64,000 bases of DNA from assembly GCF_000429185.2 (NCBI RefSeq), contig NZ_AUBJ02000001.1, positions 2,666,001 through 2,730,000 on the forward strand, in the 5' to 3' direction. Of the stretch, positions 26,444-34,356 are shown in pieces. Below the pieces are notes generated by a model. That model was not told the DNA's origin and did no database searches. It saw only the letters and a program-made list of their open reading frames with translations. The stretch comes from Actinoalloteichus caeruleus DSM 43889 (GTDB lineage Bacteria > Actinomycetota > Actinomycetes > Mycobacteriales > Pseudonocardiaceae). Numbering within the stretch: position 1 is the stretch's first letter; each line of letters opens with the position of its first letter. Position numbers and translations under genes: made by a program.

Positions 26444-27835
26444 GTGAGTCTGTTCGAGGGCGAACTGCGCCCGCGGAAGCGGCCGCGAGGTCGCTCCATG
26501 GCCACGACCAAGTGGTGGCAGTACCCGGCCCGGCTGTTGGTCCTCGTCTTCGCCGCTGCCGTGCTCGTCGGCACGGTGCTGCTCGCGTTGCCCCTCGCCA
26601 CCGAGGGACCGGCCTCCGCTCCGCTGCTCACCGCACTGTTCACCGCCACCTCCGCGGTGTGCGTCACCGGGTTGATCATCGTCGACACCCCGGTCTACTG
26701 GTCCACCTTCGGTGAGGTGGTGCTCATCGGGCTCGTGCAACTGGGCGGGCTCGGGATCATGACCCTGGCGTCCGTTCTCGCCCTGGTCGTGTCCCGCCGG
26801 CTGGGACTCCGGATGCAGCTCTCGGCCCAGGCCGAGACCGGCACGCTGAACCTGGGTGATGTGCGCGCGCTCGTGGGTGGCGTGATCCGTACGAGCCTGC
26901 TGTTCGAGGCCGTGACGGCGGTCATCCTGGTCACCCGCTTCCTCGTCGGGTACGACGAACCCTGGTCACAGGCCTTGCGGCTGGGTCTGTTCCATGCGGT
27001 GGCCGCCTTCAACAACGCGGGTTTCGCGCTGTTCAGCGACAACCTGGAGAGCTTCTCGGGGGATCCGTGGATCGTGCTTCCGGTGGTGGTGGCCGCGACC
27101 GCGGGTGGGCTCGGGTTCCCCGTACTGCTGGAGCTGTGGCGCAGGATGCGCACCCCCCGCCGCTGGTCGCTGCATGTGAAGGTGACGCTGATCACCAGCG
27201 GCGCGCTCGCCGTCCTCGGAACGCTCATGGTGACGACCTTCGAGTGGTCCAACCCAGCCACCCTGGGTTTGATGGGGGTGCCCGAGAAGCTGATGAACGG
27301 CTTCTTCCACGGCATGATGCCCAGGAGTGCCGGGTTCAACACCGTCGCGGTCGGCGAGATGGAGCAGGCGACCCTGCTCGGCACCTCGGCGCTGATGTTC
27401 ATCGGCGGAGGCAGTGCGGGCACGGCGGGAGGGATCAAGGTGACGACCTTCGCCGTCCTGCTCTTCGTGCTGTTGGCGGAGGTGCGGGGCCACCCCAGCA
27501 CGCACGTGGCAGGCCGCCGGGTCCCCCTCGACGTCCAGCGACAGGCCCTCGCCGTCGCGCTGATCGGCGTGGCCGTCGTGATCCTGTCCACCGTCTACCT
27601 GCTGCTCATCAGCTCGTTCCCGTTGGAGAAGGCGCTCTTCGAGGTCACGTCGGCGTTTGGCGTCGTGGGCCTGTCCACGGGCATCACGGCTGACCTCCCC
27701 CCCACGGGCCAGGCACTGCTGGTCCTGCTCATGTTCGCCGGACGACTCGGTCCCATCACCCTCGCCGCCGCGCTGGCCCTTCGTGAGAAGACGCGGCGGT
27801 ACGAACTCCCGGAGGAGCGACCCATCATTGGCTAG
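26444..27835 (+). CDS. ktrB: Ktr/Trk potassium channel subunit
   Basis: A 463-residue membrane protein of the TrkH/KtrB/HKT family, with four membrane-pore-membrane repeats. The selectivity-filter glycines sit in TSAVCVTGLIIVDT, AFNNAGFALF, SAGFNTVAVGEM and FGVVGLSTGI. The start is a GTG at 26444. A TTG-initiated regulatory subunit overlaps its end, forming a KtrAB-type uptake system. Sodium coupling is typical for the family but not shown by the sequence. Confidence 0.93.
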   Translation: MSLFEGELRPRKRPRGRSMATTKWWQYPARLLVLVFAAAVLVGTVLLALPLATEGPASAPLLTALFTATSAVCVTGLIIVDTPVYWSTFGEVVLIGLVQLGGLGIMTLASVLALVVSRRLGLRMQLSAQAETGTLNLGDVRALVGGVIRTSLLFEAVTAVILVTRFLVGYDEPWSQALRLGLFHAVAAFNNAGFALFSDNLESFSGDPWIVLPVVVAATAGGLGFPVLLELWRRMRTPRRWSLHVKVTLITSGALAVLGTLMVTTFEWSNPATLGLMGVPEKLMNGFFHGMMPRSAGFNTVAVGEMEQATLLGTSALMFIGGGSAGTAGGIKVTTFAVLLFVLLAEVRGHPSTHVAGRRVPLDVQRQALAVALIGVAVVILSTVYLLLISSFPLEKALFEVTSAFGVVGLSTGITADLPPTGQALLVLLMFAGRLGPITLAAALALREKTRRYELPEERPIIG

Positions 27836-28511
27836 GAAACGTCAACGCAGGAAGCCCCCCTCGGGGCACCGCGTCCTGGTGATCGGTCTTGGCCGCTTCG
27901 GCGGCTCGCTGGCGCTCGAGCTCGCCAACCGGGGGTGGGAGGTGCTCGGGCTGGACAACGACGCGCGGGTGGTCCAGGACTTCCGCCAGCAACTCACGCA
28001 CACCATGGTCGTCGACTCGACCGACGTCGAGGCCCTCCGGCAGGTGGGGGCCCAGGAGCACCGCCGAGCGGTGGTGGGCATCGGCACCGACCTGGAGGCG
28101 AGCATCCTCACCACCTCGCTGTTGGTGGACCTGGGCGTGCCCAACATCTGGGCCAAGGCCATCAACCGGCAGCACGGGCGGATTCTGGAGCAGATCGGCG
28201 CCCACCACGTGGTCCTGCCGGAACACGACATGGGTGAGCGGGTCGCGCACCTGGTGACGGGCCGGATGTTGGACTTCATCGAGTTCGAGGACGACTTCGC
28301 GCTGGCGAAGACCGTCGCCCCCGCCGAGGCCACCGACCTGCCGCTGGGCGAGTCGAGGCTCCGGGCGAAGTACGGCGTCACCGTCGTGTCCATCAAGCGG
28401 GAGGGGGCCGACTTCACGTACGCGACGGCGGACACGGTGATCAGGCGGGATGACGTGCTGATCGTGGCTGGACGGACCAACGACGTGGAACGGTTCTCCG
28501 AGCTGGTGTGA
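27828..28511 (+). CDS. ktrA: Ktr/Trk potassium uptake regulatory subunit
   Basis: A 227-residue RCK protein that forms the cytosolic nucleotide-binding ring under KtrB. The RCK_N domain begins HRVLVIGLGRFGGSLALEL with the Rossmann glycines and LGLDNDARVVQDF. RCK_C follows from about residue 145. The start is a TTG at 27828 overlapping the ktrB stop by eight bases, supported by the GGAGGAG ten bases upstream. No ATG or GTG lies between it and the conserved Rossmann strand. Confidence 0.92.
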   Translation: MARKRQRRKPPSGHRVLVIGLGRFGGSLALELANRGWEVLGLDNDARVVQDFRQQLTHTMVVDSTDVEALRQVGAQEHRRAVVGIGTDLEASILTTSLLVDLGVPNIWAKAINRQHGRILEQIGAHHVVLPEHDMGERVAHLVTGRMLDFIEFEDDFALAKTVAPAEATDLPLGESRLRAKYGVTVVSIKREGADFTYATADTVIRRDDVLIVAGRTNDVERFSELV

Positions 28512-28535
28512 CGGTCGGCGGCCCGCCGCCGACCG
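28512..28535. terminator. Bidirectional hairpin between ktrA and csoR
   Basis: CGGTCGGCGG at 28512-28521 and CCGCCGACCG at 28526-28535 form a perfect ten-base stem with a four-base loop, between two convergent genes. There is no T-run. Confidence 0.6.
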
Positions 28536-28541
28536 GGCCGC

Positions 28542-28823
28542 TCAGGACCGCACGAGCCGGGCGATCGCCTCGCTGGCCTCGCGCACCTTCTCGTCGGCGA
28601 CCTCCCCGCCCTCGGTCAGCGCCTCGCTGACGCAGTGCCGGAGGTGGTCGTCGAGGAGGCCGAGGGACACGGCCTGGAGCGCCTTCGTCGCGGCGGCGAT
28701 CTGGGTGAGGACGTCGATGCAGTAGCTGTCGTTCTCGATCATCCGGGAGAGACCCCGCACCTGGCCCTCGACGCGGCGCAGCCGCTTGAGGTAACTGTCC
28801 TTGTCCGGCGTGTAACCGTGCAT
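28542..28823 (-). CDS. csoR: CsoR-family copper-sensing repressor
   Basis: A 93-residue all-helical metal-sensing repressor. The copper ligands C35, H60 and C64 fall at the family positions (SYCIDVLTQ, DDHLRHCVSEA), with the N-terminal RLRRVEGQVRGLSRMIE helix. It is shortly downstream of an inverted repeat that fits its own operator. No copper ATPase or chaperone gene lies beside it, so its regulon is elsewhere or limited to itself. A persulfide sensor (CstR) would lack the histidine, so CsoR is preferred. Confidence 0.9.
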   Translation of the reverse strand: MHGYTPDKDSYLKRLRRVEGQVRGLSRMIENDSYCIDVLTQIAAATKALQAVSLGLLDDHLRHCVSEALTEGGEVADEKVREASEAIARLVRS

Positions 28824-28861
28824 CGGGGCTCCTCGCGTCGTCCGGTCCCTCCCGACGACGT

Positions 28862-28876
28862 TACCCCCACCGGGTA
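28862..28876. promoter_or_regulatory. Candidate CsoR operator
   Basis: TACCC at 28862-28866 and GGGTA at 28872-28876 form a perfect inverted repeat separated by five bases, 38 bases before the csoR start. GC-tract inverted repeats of this kind are bound by CsoR proteins. Confidence 0.6.
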
Positions 28877-28900
28877 GCGTTCCGGGCCGCTCGACCGGGG

Positions 28901-28921
28901 GCGGCTGACGTCGTCAGCCGC
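28901..28921 (-). terminator. Hairpin after the WhiB operon
   Basis: GCGGCTGAC and GTCAGCCGC form a perfect nine-base stem with a three-base loop, about 80 bases after the stop of the small acidic gene that follows whiB. It probably ends that transcript. Confidence 0.55.
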
Positions 28922-29002
28922 TGCCCGTCACCTCGGTGCCGCGGGTGGGAGCCGGGAGCTCGACGTCGTGCTCCCGGGGATGGCCACCGCCAGGAGGTGG
29001 GC

Positions 29003-29203
29003 TCAGCCGTCGGAGGGCCGGTAGTCCTCGTCCAGGGGTTCGGACCTCAGCTGCTCGGCGACGTCGGCGGGGTTCGCCTGTTCCGCCCGGTCGGCGATGT
29101 GCTCGGCGTCCCCGCTCGTCTCCTCCTCGTCGGGAGCCGCGGCTCGCTCCTGTTCCACGGCGTCCGGTTGCGGGACCGCCCGGTCCTCGTCGTGGCTGGA
29201 CAT
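29003..29203 (-). CDS. Small acidic protein downstream of whiB
   Basis: A 66-residue, very acidic protein (about a third Asp and Glu) with no membrane segment. It ends in AEHIADRAEQANPADVAEQLRSEPLDEDY, a pattern of charged helix plus short acidic tail found in several small actinobacterial proteins of unknown function. It starts two bases after the stop of the WhiB gene and is surely co-transcribed with it. The conserved tail and tight spacing argue that it is real. No function is assigned. Confidence 0.6.
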   Translation of the reverse strand: MSSHDEDRAVPQPDAVEQERAAAPDEEETSGDAEHIADRAEQANPADVAEQLRSEPLDEDYRPSDG

Positions 29204-29205
29204 GG

Positions 29206-29547
29206 TCAGCCTCCCGTCGACTGGGGCTCCAGCGCACGTTCGCTGGTCCCGCTCTCCGCCCTGGTCTCCGCGCGGAGCCGGTTCAACAGCTCGCGGCGCT
29301 CGCCCTCGGCCAGGCCGCCCCAGACCCCGTACCGTTCACCGCTCGCCAACGCGTGCGCGCGGCAGCGGAGCATCACCGGGCAGGTCTCGCAGATGCGCTT
29401 GGCGCGCTCCTCGCGGATCGTCCGGGCCGCTCCGCGCTCCCCCTCCGAGAAGAAGAAGACGGAGGGGTCGATGTCCCGGCAGGCCGCCTCGAGTTGCCAG
29501 TCCCAGAGTTCCGTCACAGGCTGTGGTAGGCGCTTGGTGCTCGTCAT
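29206..29547 (-). CDS. WhiB-family iron-sulfur regulator, WhiB3/WhiD-like
   Basis: A 113-residue WhiB protein. Four cluster-binding cysteines (C23, C53, C56, C62) lie in the order C-x29-C-x2-C-x5-C, followed by the GVWGG turn and a basic C-terminus. The N-terminus ELWDWQLEAACRD and FFSEGERGAARTIREERAK are closest in pattern to WhiB3 of mycobacteria and WhiD of streptomycetes, linked to redox sensing and sporulation respectively. It would act by binding the primary sigma factor. It is the first gene of a two-gene transcript. Confidence 0.92.
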   Translation of the reverse strand: MTSTKRLPQPVTELWDWQLEAACRDIDPSVFFFSEGERGAARTIREERAKRICETCPVMLRCRAHALASGERYGVWGGLAEGERRELLNRLRAETRAESGTSERALEPQSTGG

Positions 29548-29837
29548 GCTCAGCTCCCCGCAGTTGTCCCAGGTCCGTAGTTCGCTGTTCGGCGGCCCGT
29601 GCCGACCCGCGCTACTTCGTCCTTACCCACCCGAGGCGAAAACATGCATGTGATCCACAGGAGCTTTTCGGGTTCGGTCGGGGGGTCCAGGGGCACCACC
29701 GGTCGGGACCGCCACCGCCGGGCGCACCCGGTTCGGCTGGCCGTGGCCCCGAACCTGACGGGGCCGTGACCACGTCGGGGGGCGGCGGTGGCCGTGGGCG
29801 CCACCGGCCGCGTTCCCCGGGGCGGCGAGTGGACACC

Positions 29838-30935
29838 GTGAGCGCGTCCCTCCCGAGGGGTCTCGTCGTGACCGCCGCGCTCAGCTGGCGCCTGCTCGTC
29901 ATCGCGGGTGCCGGCTACCTCGTCCTCCACCTGGTCGCCGCCCTCTCCACGGTGGTGGTCCCGACCGCGCTGGCCGTGCTGCTGTCGGCGCTGTTGGCTC
30001 CGGTGGTGGGCTGGCTGGTCCGGCACCGGGTCGCGCGCGGTCTCGCCACGGCGATCGCGATCCTGGGTGGTCTCGCCGTCCTCACGCTCCTGCTGACCTT
30101 CGTGATCGGGGCGCTCGTCTCGGGTGCCGGCGAACTCGCCGGGCAGTTGGCAGACGCGGTGGGTTCCGTCGAGACCTGGCTGGTCGAGGGGCCGTTGCCG
30201 CTGGGCGACGACGTGGTCAGCGACCTGTCCGACCGGTTGAGCCGGTGGCTCTCCGAGCACCAGGCGCGGCTGGCCTCCTGGGCGGTGACGGTCGCCGGCG
30301 GTGTCGGCGCGGTCCTGACCGGGGCCGTCCTCACGCTGTTCGTCCTGGTCTTCTTCCTCCGCGACGGTGAGCGCATCTGGCGTTTCGTCCTGCTGGCCGT
30401 TCCCGCGCGGTACCGGCCGAGGACCGACGACGCGGGTCGGCAGGCGTTCCGCCAGCTGGGCCGCTACATCCGCGCCACCGCCGCGGTCTCCTTGATCGAC
30501 GCGGTGGGGATCGGCCTGGGCCTACTGGTCCTGGGCGTGCCCCTGGCCCTCCCCCTGTCGATGCTGGTGTTCGTCGGGGGTTTCGTCCCGCTGATCGGGG
30601 CCTTCCTGTCCGGCGCGGTCGCCGTGCTGGTGGCCCTGGCCTCGAACGGCTTGCTGACCGCGGTGCTGGTGCTGGGCGTGGTGCTGGCCGTGCAGCAGCT
30701 GGAGGGCAACGTCCTCCAGCCACTGCTGATGGGCCGGATGGTCCGGTTGCACCCGCTCGCGGTGGCGCTGGCCATCGCCGTCGGCGTGATCCAGGCCGGT
30801 GTCATCGGCGCGTTGCTCGCGGTCCCCCTGCTCACGACGCTGCGGACGATGGTGGTCGTGCTCGCGCGGTCGGCGGCGGAACCTCCCGGCCCCGTGGCAT
30901 CGGGAGGGGGGACGACCGAGGGCGAAGCGCCGTGA
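29838..30935 (+). CDS. AI-2E family membrane transporter
   Basis: A 365-residue protein with about eight transmembrane segments and the family layout: two early pairs, a central soluble part (about 100-160), then the conserved VFFLRDGERIWRFVLLAVP, and a final block with FVPLIGAFLSGAVAVLVAL and QQLEGNVLQPLLMGRMVRLHPL. The family includes TqsA (autoinducer-2 export) and sodium/proton antiporters. The substrate here is unknown. The start is a GTG at 29838; a GTG three codons upstream is equally possible. Confidence 0.85.
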   Translation: MSASLPRGLVVTAALSWRLLVIAGAGYLVLHLVAALSTVVVPTALAVLLSALLAPVVGWLVRHRVARGLATAIAILGGLAVLTLLLTFVIGALVSGAGELAGQLADAVGSVETWLVEGPLPLGDDVVSDLSDRLSRWLSEHQARLASWAVTVAGGVGAVLTGAVLTLFVLVFFLRDGERIWRFVLLAVPARYRPRTDDAGRQAFRQLGRYIRATAAVSLIDAVGIGLGLLVLGVPLALPLSMLVFVGGFVPLIGAFLSGAVAVLVALASNGLLTAVLVLGVVLAVQQLEGNVLQPLLMGRMVRLHPLAVALAIAVGVIQAGVIGALLAVPLLTTLRTMVVVLARSAAEPPGPVASGGGTTEGEAP

Positions 30936-31319
30936 GGTGCGGGCTGGCGTGCCGGTGGCGTCGGGGCCGAGGGGCGCCCCATCCCGCGAACCGGGTGTTT
31001 CCCCTCTCCCTGGCCCGCCCACGGTCACGCCTGGGATGGCTCGTCGGGCCGTCAGTGCGGGCGGCGGCCGAGGGGCCTGGTCGGGGACGTCCCGTCCGCT
31101 CCCGTGCCTCGGGGCCCCGCCACCGCCCGAACCGGTGGCTGGTGGGACCCGCTACACGGGTCGACCCCACCGCCTGGACACTCCACCCGATGTGCTCCTC
31201 GACGGACGGCACGTGACGCGCGGCGGGCTCTGCCGGCGACGTCGGTCCGTCTCGTTCCCCGTGCGCCCGGGGCCGACCGGGGGACGCGGGTCCGCGCCGC
31301 CGGCGCCGGGGGTGCCAGC
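30936..31319. other. Intergenic region
   Basis: About 380 bases between an AI-2E-type gene and the convergent Lsr2-like gene. Frames here are Pro/Arg-rich and unconvincing. No terminator-like hairpin stands out. Confidence 0.35.
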
Positions 31320-31793
31320 TCAGCCGGTGGCGGAGCTGAACTGGGGAAGCGAGACGGTGGGGCGGGTGGGGTCGGCGGCGGGCTGGGCTGGGGCCTCCTG
31401 GGCCGGGGCCGGCTGGCTCAGGGCGAGTTCCTGCGCGGAGGCCTCCGCCGCGGCGGCCAGCTCGGCACGCCTGGCTTCCTCCTCGGCCTCCCGGACGGCA
31501 CGCTGGTGGGCCCGGCCCCGTTCGGCGACCTCCCGGATGCGTTGGGTCGCCTCGCGCTGATCAGCCCGACGTTTGTTGCGCGCGACCCGGTCCTTCTTGA
31601 CCGTGCGGTCGTTGCGCTGGGTGACCGTCCGGGCGCGCTCCACGTAGGGTCGAAAGACTTCCCGCAAGTGGCTCGCGTTGCGATCCGAGAGGTCGATTTC
31701 GTAGTTGACCCCGTCCAAGGCGAACTGCACGGTGGACTGCGCAGGCGCTCCGTCGAGGTCATCAACCAGTTCGACGCAGACACGCTCGGCCAT
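31320..31793 (-). CDS. Lsr2-like protein lacking the DNA-binding domain
   Basis: A 157-residue paralogue of the Lsr2 nucleoid protein encoded divergently next to it. The N-terminal dimerisation domain is clear (CVELVDDLDGAPAQSTVQFALDGVNYEIDLSDRNASHLREVFRPYVERAR). In place of the usual C-terminal domain with its RGR minor-groove loop, there is a long charged helix (about 80-125, RIREVAERGRAHQRAVREAEEEARRAEL) and an Ala/Pro-rich tail. Whether the RGR in that helix binds DNA is unclear. The start is the ATG at 31793; a GTG two codons earlier is possible. It could dimerise with Lsr2 and modify its action (inference). Confidence 0.8.
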   Translation of the reverse strand: MAERVCVELVDDLDGAPAQSTVQFALDGVNYEIDLSDRNASHLREVFRPYVERARTVTQRNDRTVKKDRVARNKRRADQREATQRIREVAERGRAHQRAVREAEEEARRAELAAAAEASAQELALSQPAPAQEAPAQPAADPTRPTVSLPQFSSATG

Positions 31794-32074
31794 GATCACC
31801 TAGTCTTTCCGTGTACAACTCGGGCACCGCAGAGCCGCGGCGGCACCCTGATTCTAACGGAATCGTCACCGGAAGCCGAAACCCCTCCCCGGCCGACAAG
31901 CCTTGCGGCAAGATGCACGGCCCCCCTTACCAAGGGCCATCCGGGCGCACGCGCAAAGCGCTTCCCACGCAACGGCGAAGAGACACGCCATCAGCATCAT
32001 GTTTATGATTGCCGCAGTGGGATACCGTATGCCAACCGCGGGCATCGGGAAACAGCGGAATTAGGGAGTGCAAC
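31794..32074. promoter_or_regulatory. AT-richer divergent promoter of the two lsr2 genes
   Basis: This 280-base spacer is noticeably richer in A and T than its surroundings, with patches such as CATCATGTTTATGATTG near 32000 and TGATTCTAACGGAATC near 31850. AT-rich DNA is the preferred Lsr2 target, so autoregulation of both genes from here is plausible. Confidence 0.5.
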
Positions 32075-32428
32075 ATGGCCCAGAAGGTCACGGTCCAACT
32101 GCTCGATGACATCGACGGCTCAGTGGCCGAGCAGACCGTTAAGTTCGGACTGGACGGGGTGGAGTTCGAGATCGACCTGTCCAATGGGAACGCGGACAAA
32201 CTGCGGGAAACGCTGACGCCCTTTGTGGACAACGCCCGCCGAACGGGGGGCCGCAAGCGCGGTGGTCGGACCGCCAGGGCGACCGGTGCGCAGCCGGCCC
32301 CGAGCCAGGCCTCGGACCGGGAGCGCAACCAGGCCATCCGGGAGTGGGCGCGGGAGCAGGGCCTGAAGGTGTCCGACCGCGGCCGCATCCCCGCCGAGGT
32401 CATCGAGGCGTACGACAAGCGCGGCTGA
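32075..32428 (+). CDS. lsr2: Lsr2 nucleoid-associated protein
   Basis: A 117-residue H-NS-like xenogeneic silencer of actinobacteria. The N-terminal beta-hairpin and helix ([41 protein letters not shown]) mediate oligomerisation. A basic linker ([11 protein letters not shown]) leads to the C-terminal domain [26 protein letters not shown], whose RGR at 102-104 inserts into the minor groove of AT-rich DNA. The length is typical. A hairpin follows 118 bases downstream. Confidence 0.97.
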   Translation: MAQKVTVQLLDDIDGSVAEQTVKFGLDGVEFEIDLSNGNADKLRETLTPFVDNARRTGGRKRGGRTARATGAQPAPSQASDRERNQAIREWAREQGLKVSDRGRIPAEVIEAYDKRG

Positions 32429-32545
32429 TCCGCGCTGGCCGTGGTAGGCCCAGCGCGAGACAAGCAGTCCCGGCACGATCGACGCGACAGCGCGAATGTG
32501 CCGGGATACGCGTATATGGGGCGGACGTCACAGCGCCGTTAACCA

Positions 32546-32574
32546 GGGTCCCCGGGGGAGCACCCCGGGGACCC
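32546..32574 (+). terminator. Hairpin downstream of lsr2
   Basis: GGGTCCCCGGGG (from 32546) and CCCCGGGGACCC (to 32574) form a perfect stem of twelve pairs around a five-base loop, without a T-run. It probably ends the lsr2 transcript. Confidence 0.65.
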
Positions 32575-33047
32575 GACCCCGGGTTCACCTCTGTTAATGC
32601 GCCCACGGGAGTAATCCCGCGCTCACCGAGGAGAACGGAAAATCAACGACACGCCCACGCCGGTCCCGGCAAACGAGCCACCGGGACGTGACGTGGCTCT
32701 CCGCTTAAGGGCTCGCGGACCACCCGACCGACTAGCCACCGATACCGGATCGATGATCCCGACTACTGCCCGCTACTACGAGCGGGCTCGTGACGACGTT
32801 TCGCGGGCGACACCACCCGCGCCGGCTGACCCTCCAATCGTCGGCACGACATTGGGTCACCACCGGTCACCTGGTGACGGTAGCGGCCCTTCCCCGACTT
32901 TCCCGGACGCTCCGCATTCGGCGAAACACGTTTGGTTGCCGTGGCGAGCGGACGTCGCCCTCCCACCCACACGCCCATCTCACTCGCGACCGACGGGGAC
33001 CATCGGTCGTGACCTCGCGACGGAGGTTCCTCCGTCCCGACGATTCC
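32575..33047. other. Intergenic region after lsr2
   Basis: About 470 bases without a supportable gene. Frames across it are Arg/Pro/Thr-rich. GC content is somewhat lower than in neighbouring genes. Nothing else recognised. Confidence 0.35.
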
Positions 33048-34112
33048 TCAATGCGCGCGGAGACGACCGGCCATCCCGGTCAGCCCGCCACCGGGCGCCG
33101 CCACCGAATCCCTGCTCCTGAGTTCGGCTGGCATGCGCACGACGGCCCCGGGGGCCGTCCGCCGCGCCCCGGTCGCGATCCGCCCCGCCGTGACCGCGCC
33201 GCTCCGCAACGGCAGTCGCACGGTGGTGAGCTCGGGCACCACGTCCACGGCGACGGGCAGGTCGTCGAACCCCGCCACCGAGACGTCCTCCGGTACCCGG
33301 ACCCCGCACGCGCGGAAGGACGCGATGACCCCGGAGGCGGTGAGATCGTTCCCGGCCACCACCGCCGTGCAGTCCACGCCCGCGCGCACCAGCTCGCGGC
33401 CGGCCTCCAGACCCGCGGCCCGGGAGAACCCGCTCCTGATCCAGAGGCAGCTGTCGGGATCGATCCCGGCCTCGGTCAACGCCTGCCTGGCACCGGCGAC
33501 CCGCGCGCTGCTCGTGGTGTGGTGGGGCGGGCCGGTGAGGTAGGCGATCCGGCGGTGCCCGGCGGCGAGCAGCAGTCGGGTGAGGGCGGCGGCGCCACCG
33601 TCGTTGTCGAACACCACGCTGGCCGCCTCGCTGTCGGGCGGTGCCTCCCGTCCGCAGAAGACGACGCGGGTCCCCCGGGAAACGCTCTGCCGCACCAGGT
33701 CGGCGGTCCGCCGACGGTGCCCGTCGTCCTCCGGTCCGCCCCCGGTGACGACGATGGCCCTGGCGCGCTGCCGGAGCAGCAGCTCCATGTACCTGAGTTC
33801 GTCGTCGGCCGAGCCGGCGGTGTGGCAGATCATCGTCAGCAGGTCCGCCTCGGCGGCCTCCCGTTGGATCCCGCTGGCGAGCACCCCGAAGAAGGGGTCG
33901 GACACGTCGTTGACCAGGACGCCGAGCACCTCCGACGTGGCGGCGGCGAGAGCCCGGGCCGGCCCGTTGACCACGTAGTTCAGTTCCCGGAGCGCCTCGG
34001 TCACCCGCCGCCGGGTCGCCTCGGCGACCGGGTAGTTGCCGTTGAGCACCCGGGACACCGTCGCGCTGGACACACCCGCCCTGGCCGCGACATCGGCCAA
34101 CGTTGCCGCCAC
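33048..34112 (-). CDS. LacI-family regulator of the DUF993 operon
   Basis: A 354-residue repressor. The start is the GTG at 34112, since the family N-terminus ATLADVAARAGVSSATVSRVLNG follows at once and upstream codons look non-coding. The effector domain shows VLVNDVSDPFFG, HRRIAYLTGPPHH, VVAGNDLTASGVI and VAGFDDLP. It is divergent from the DUF993/sugar isomerase genes, which are preceded by an AAGCGCTT operator, so it probably controls that catabolic operon. Confidence 0.9.
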   Translation of the reverse strand: MAATLADVAARAGVSSATVSRVLNGNYPVAEATRRRVTEALRELNYVVNGPARALAAATSEVLGVLVNDVSDPFFGVLASGIQREAAEADLLTMICHTAGSADDELRYMELLLRQRARAIVVTGGGPEDDGHRRRTADLVRQSVSRGTRVVFCGREAPPDSEAASVVFDNDGGAAALTRLLLAAGHRRIAYLTGPPHHTTSSARVAGARQALTEAGIDPDSCLWIRSGFSRAAGLEAGRELVRAGVDCTAVVAGNDLTASGVIASFRACGVRVPEDVSVAGFDDLPVAVDVVPELTTVRLPLRSGAVTAGRIATGARRTAPGAVVRMPAELRSRDSVAAPGGGLTGMAGRLRAH

Positions 34113-34324
34113 CCTGCACGCCTCCGATCGGTCCTGACCCGTCCCCCTCGGGACCGGTCCTGGATAGCACGCGGGAACGGGCCGTCGTGCGGGGCGGCAC
34201 CGTCTCCCGCACGCCGTACTGTCCGTCGCTCGCCCCCCGCGCGGCGCGGCCCCGGCCGATCTCGGCCAGGAGTGCGGGCACCTCCTTGACCACCCCGTGC
34301 CCTCCACCTAGCTTTCGAGGCTCA

Positions 34325-34336
34325 GTAAGCGCTTTC
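34325..34336. promoter_or_regulatory. LacI-type operator before the DUF993 operon
   Basis: GTAAGCGCTTTC contains the perfect palindrome AAGCGCTT, typical for LacI-family binding sites in actinobacteria, 21 bases before the DUF993 start. It differs from the sites at the lyase locus, as expected for another regulator. Confidence 0.65.
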
Positions 34337-34356
34337 TACGAACCGGAGCTGACCCC

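Noticed and set aside
32690-33120. Plus-strand frames between lsr2 and the second LacI gene
   Set aside because: Composition is Arg/Pro/Thr-rich without a recognisable fold, and the longer one runs antisense through the LacI gene.
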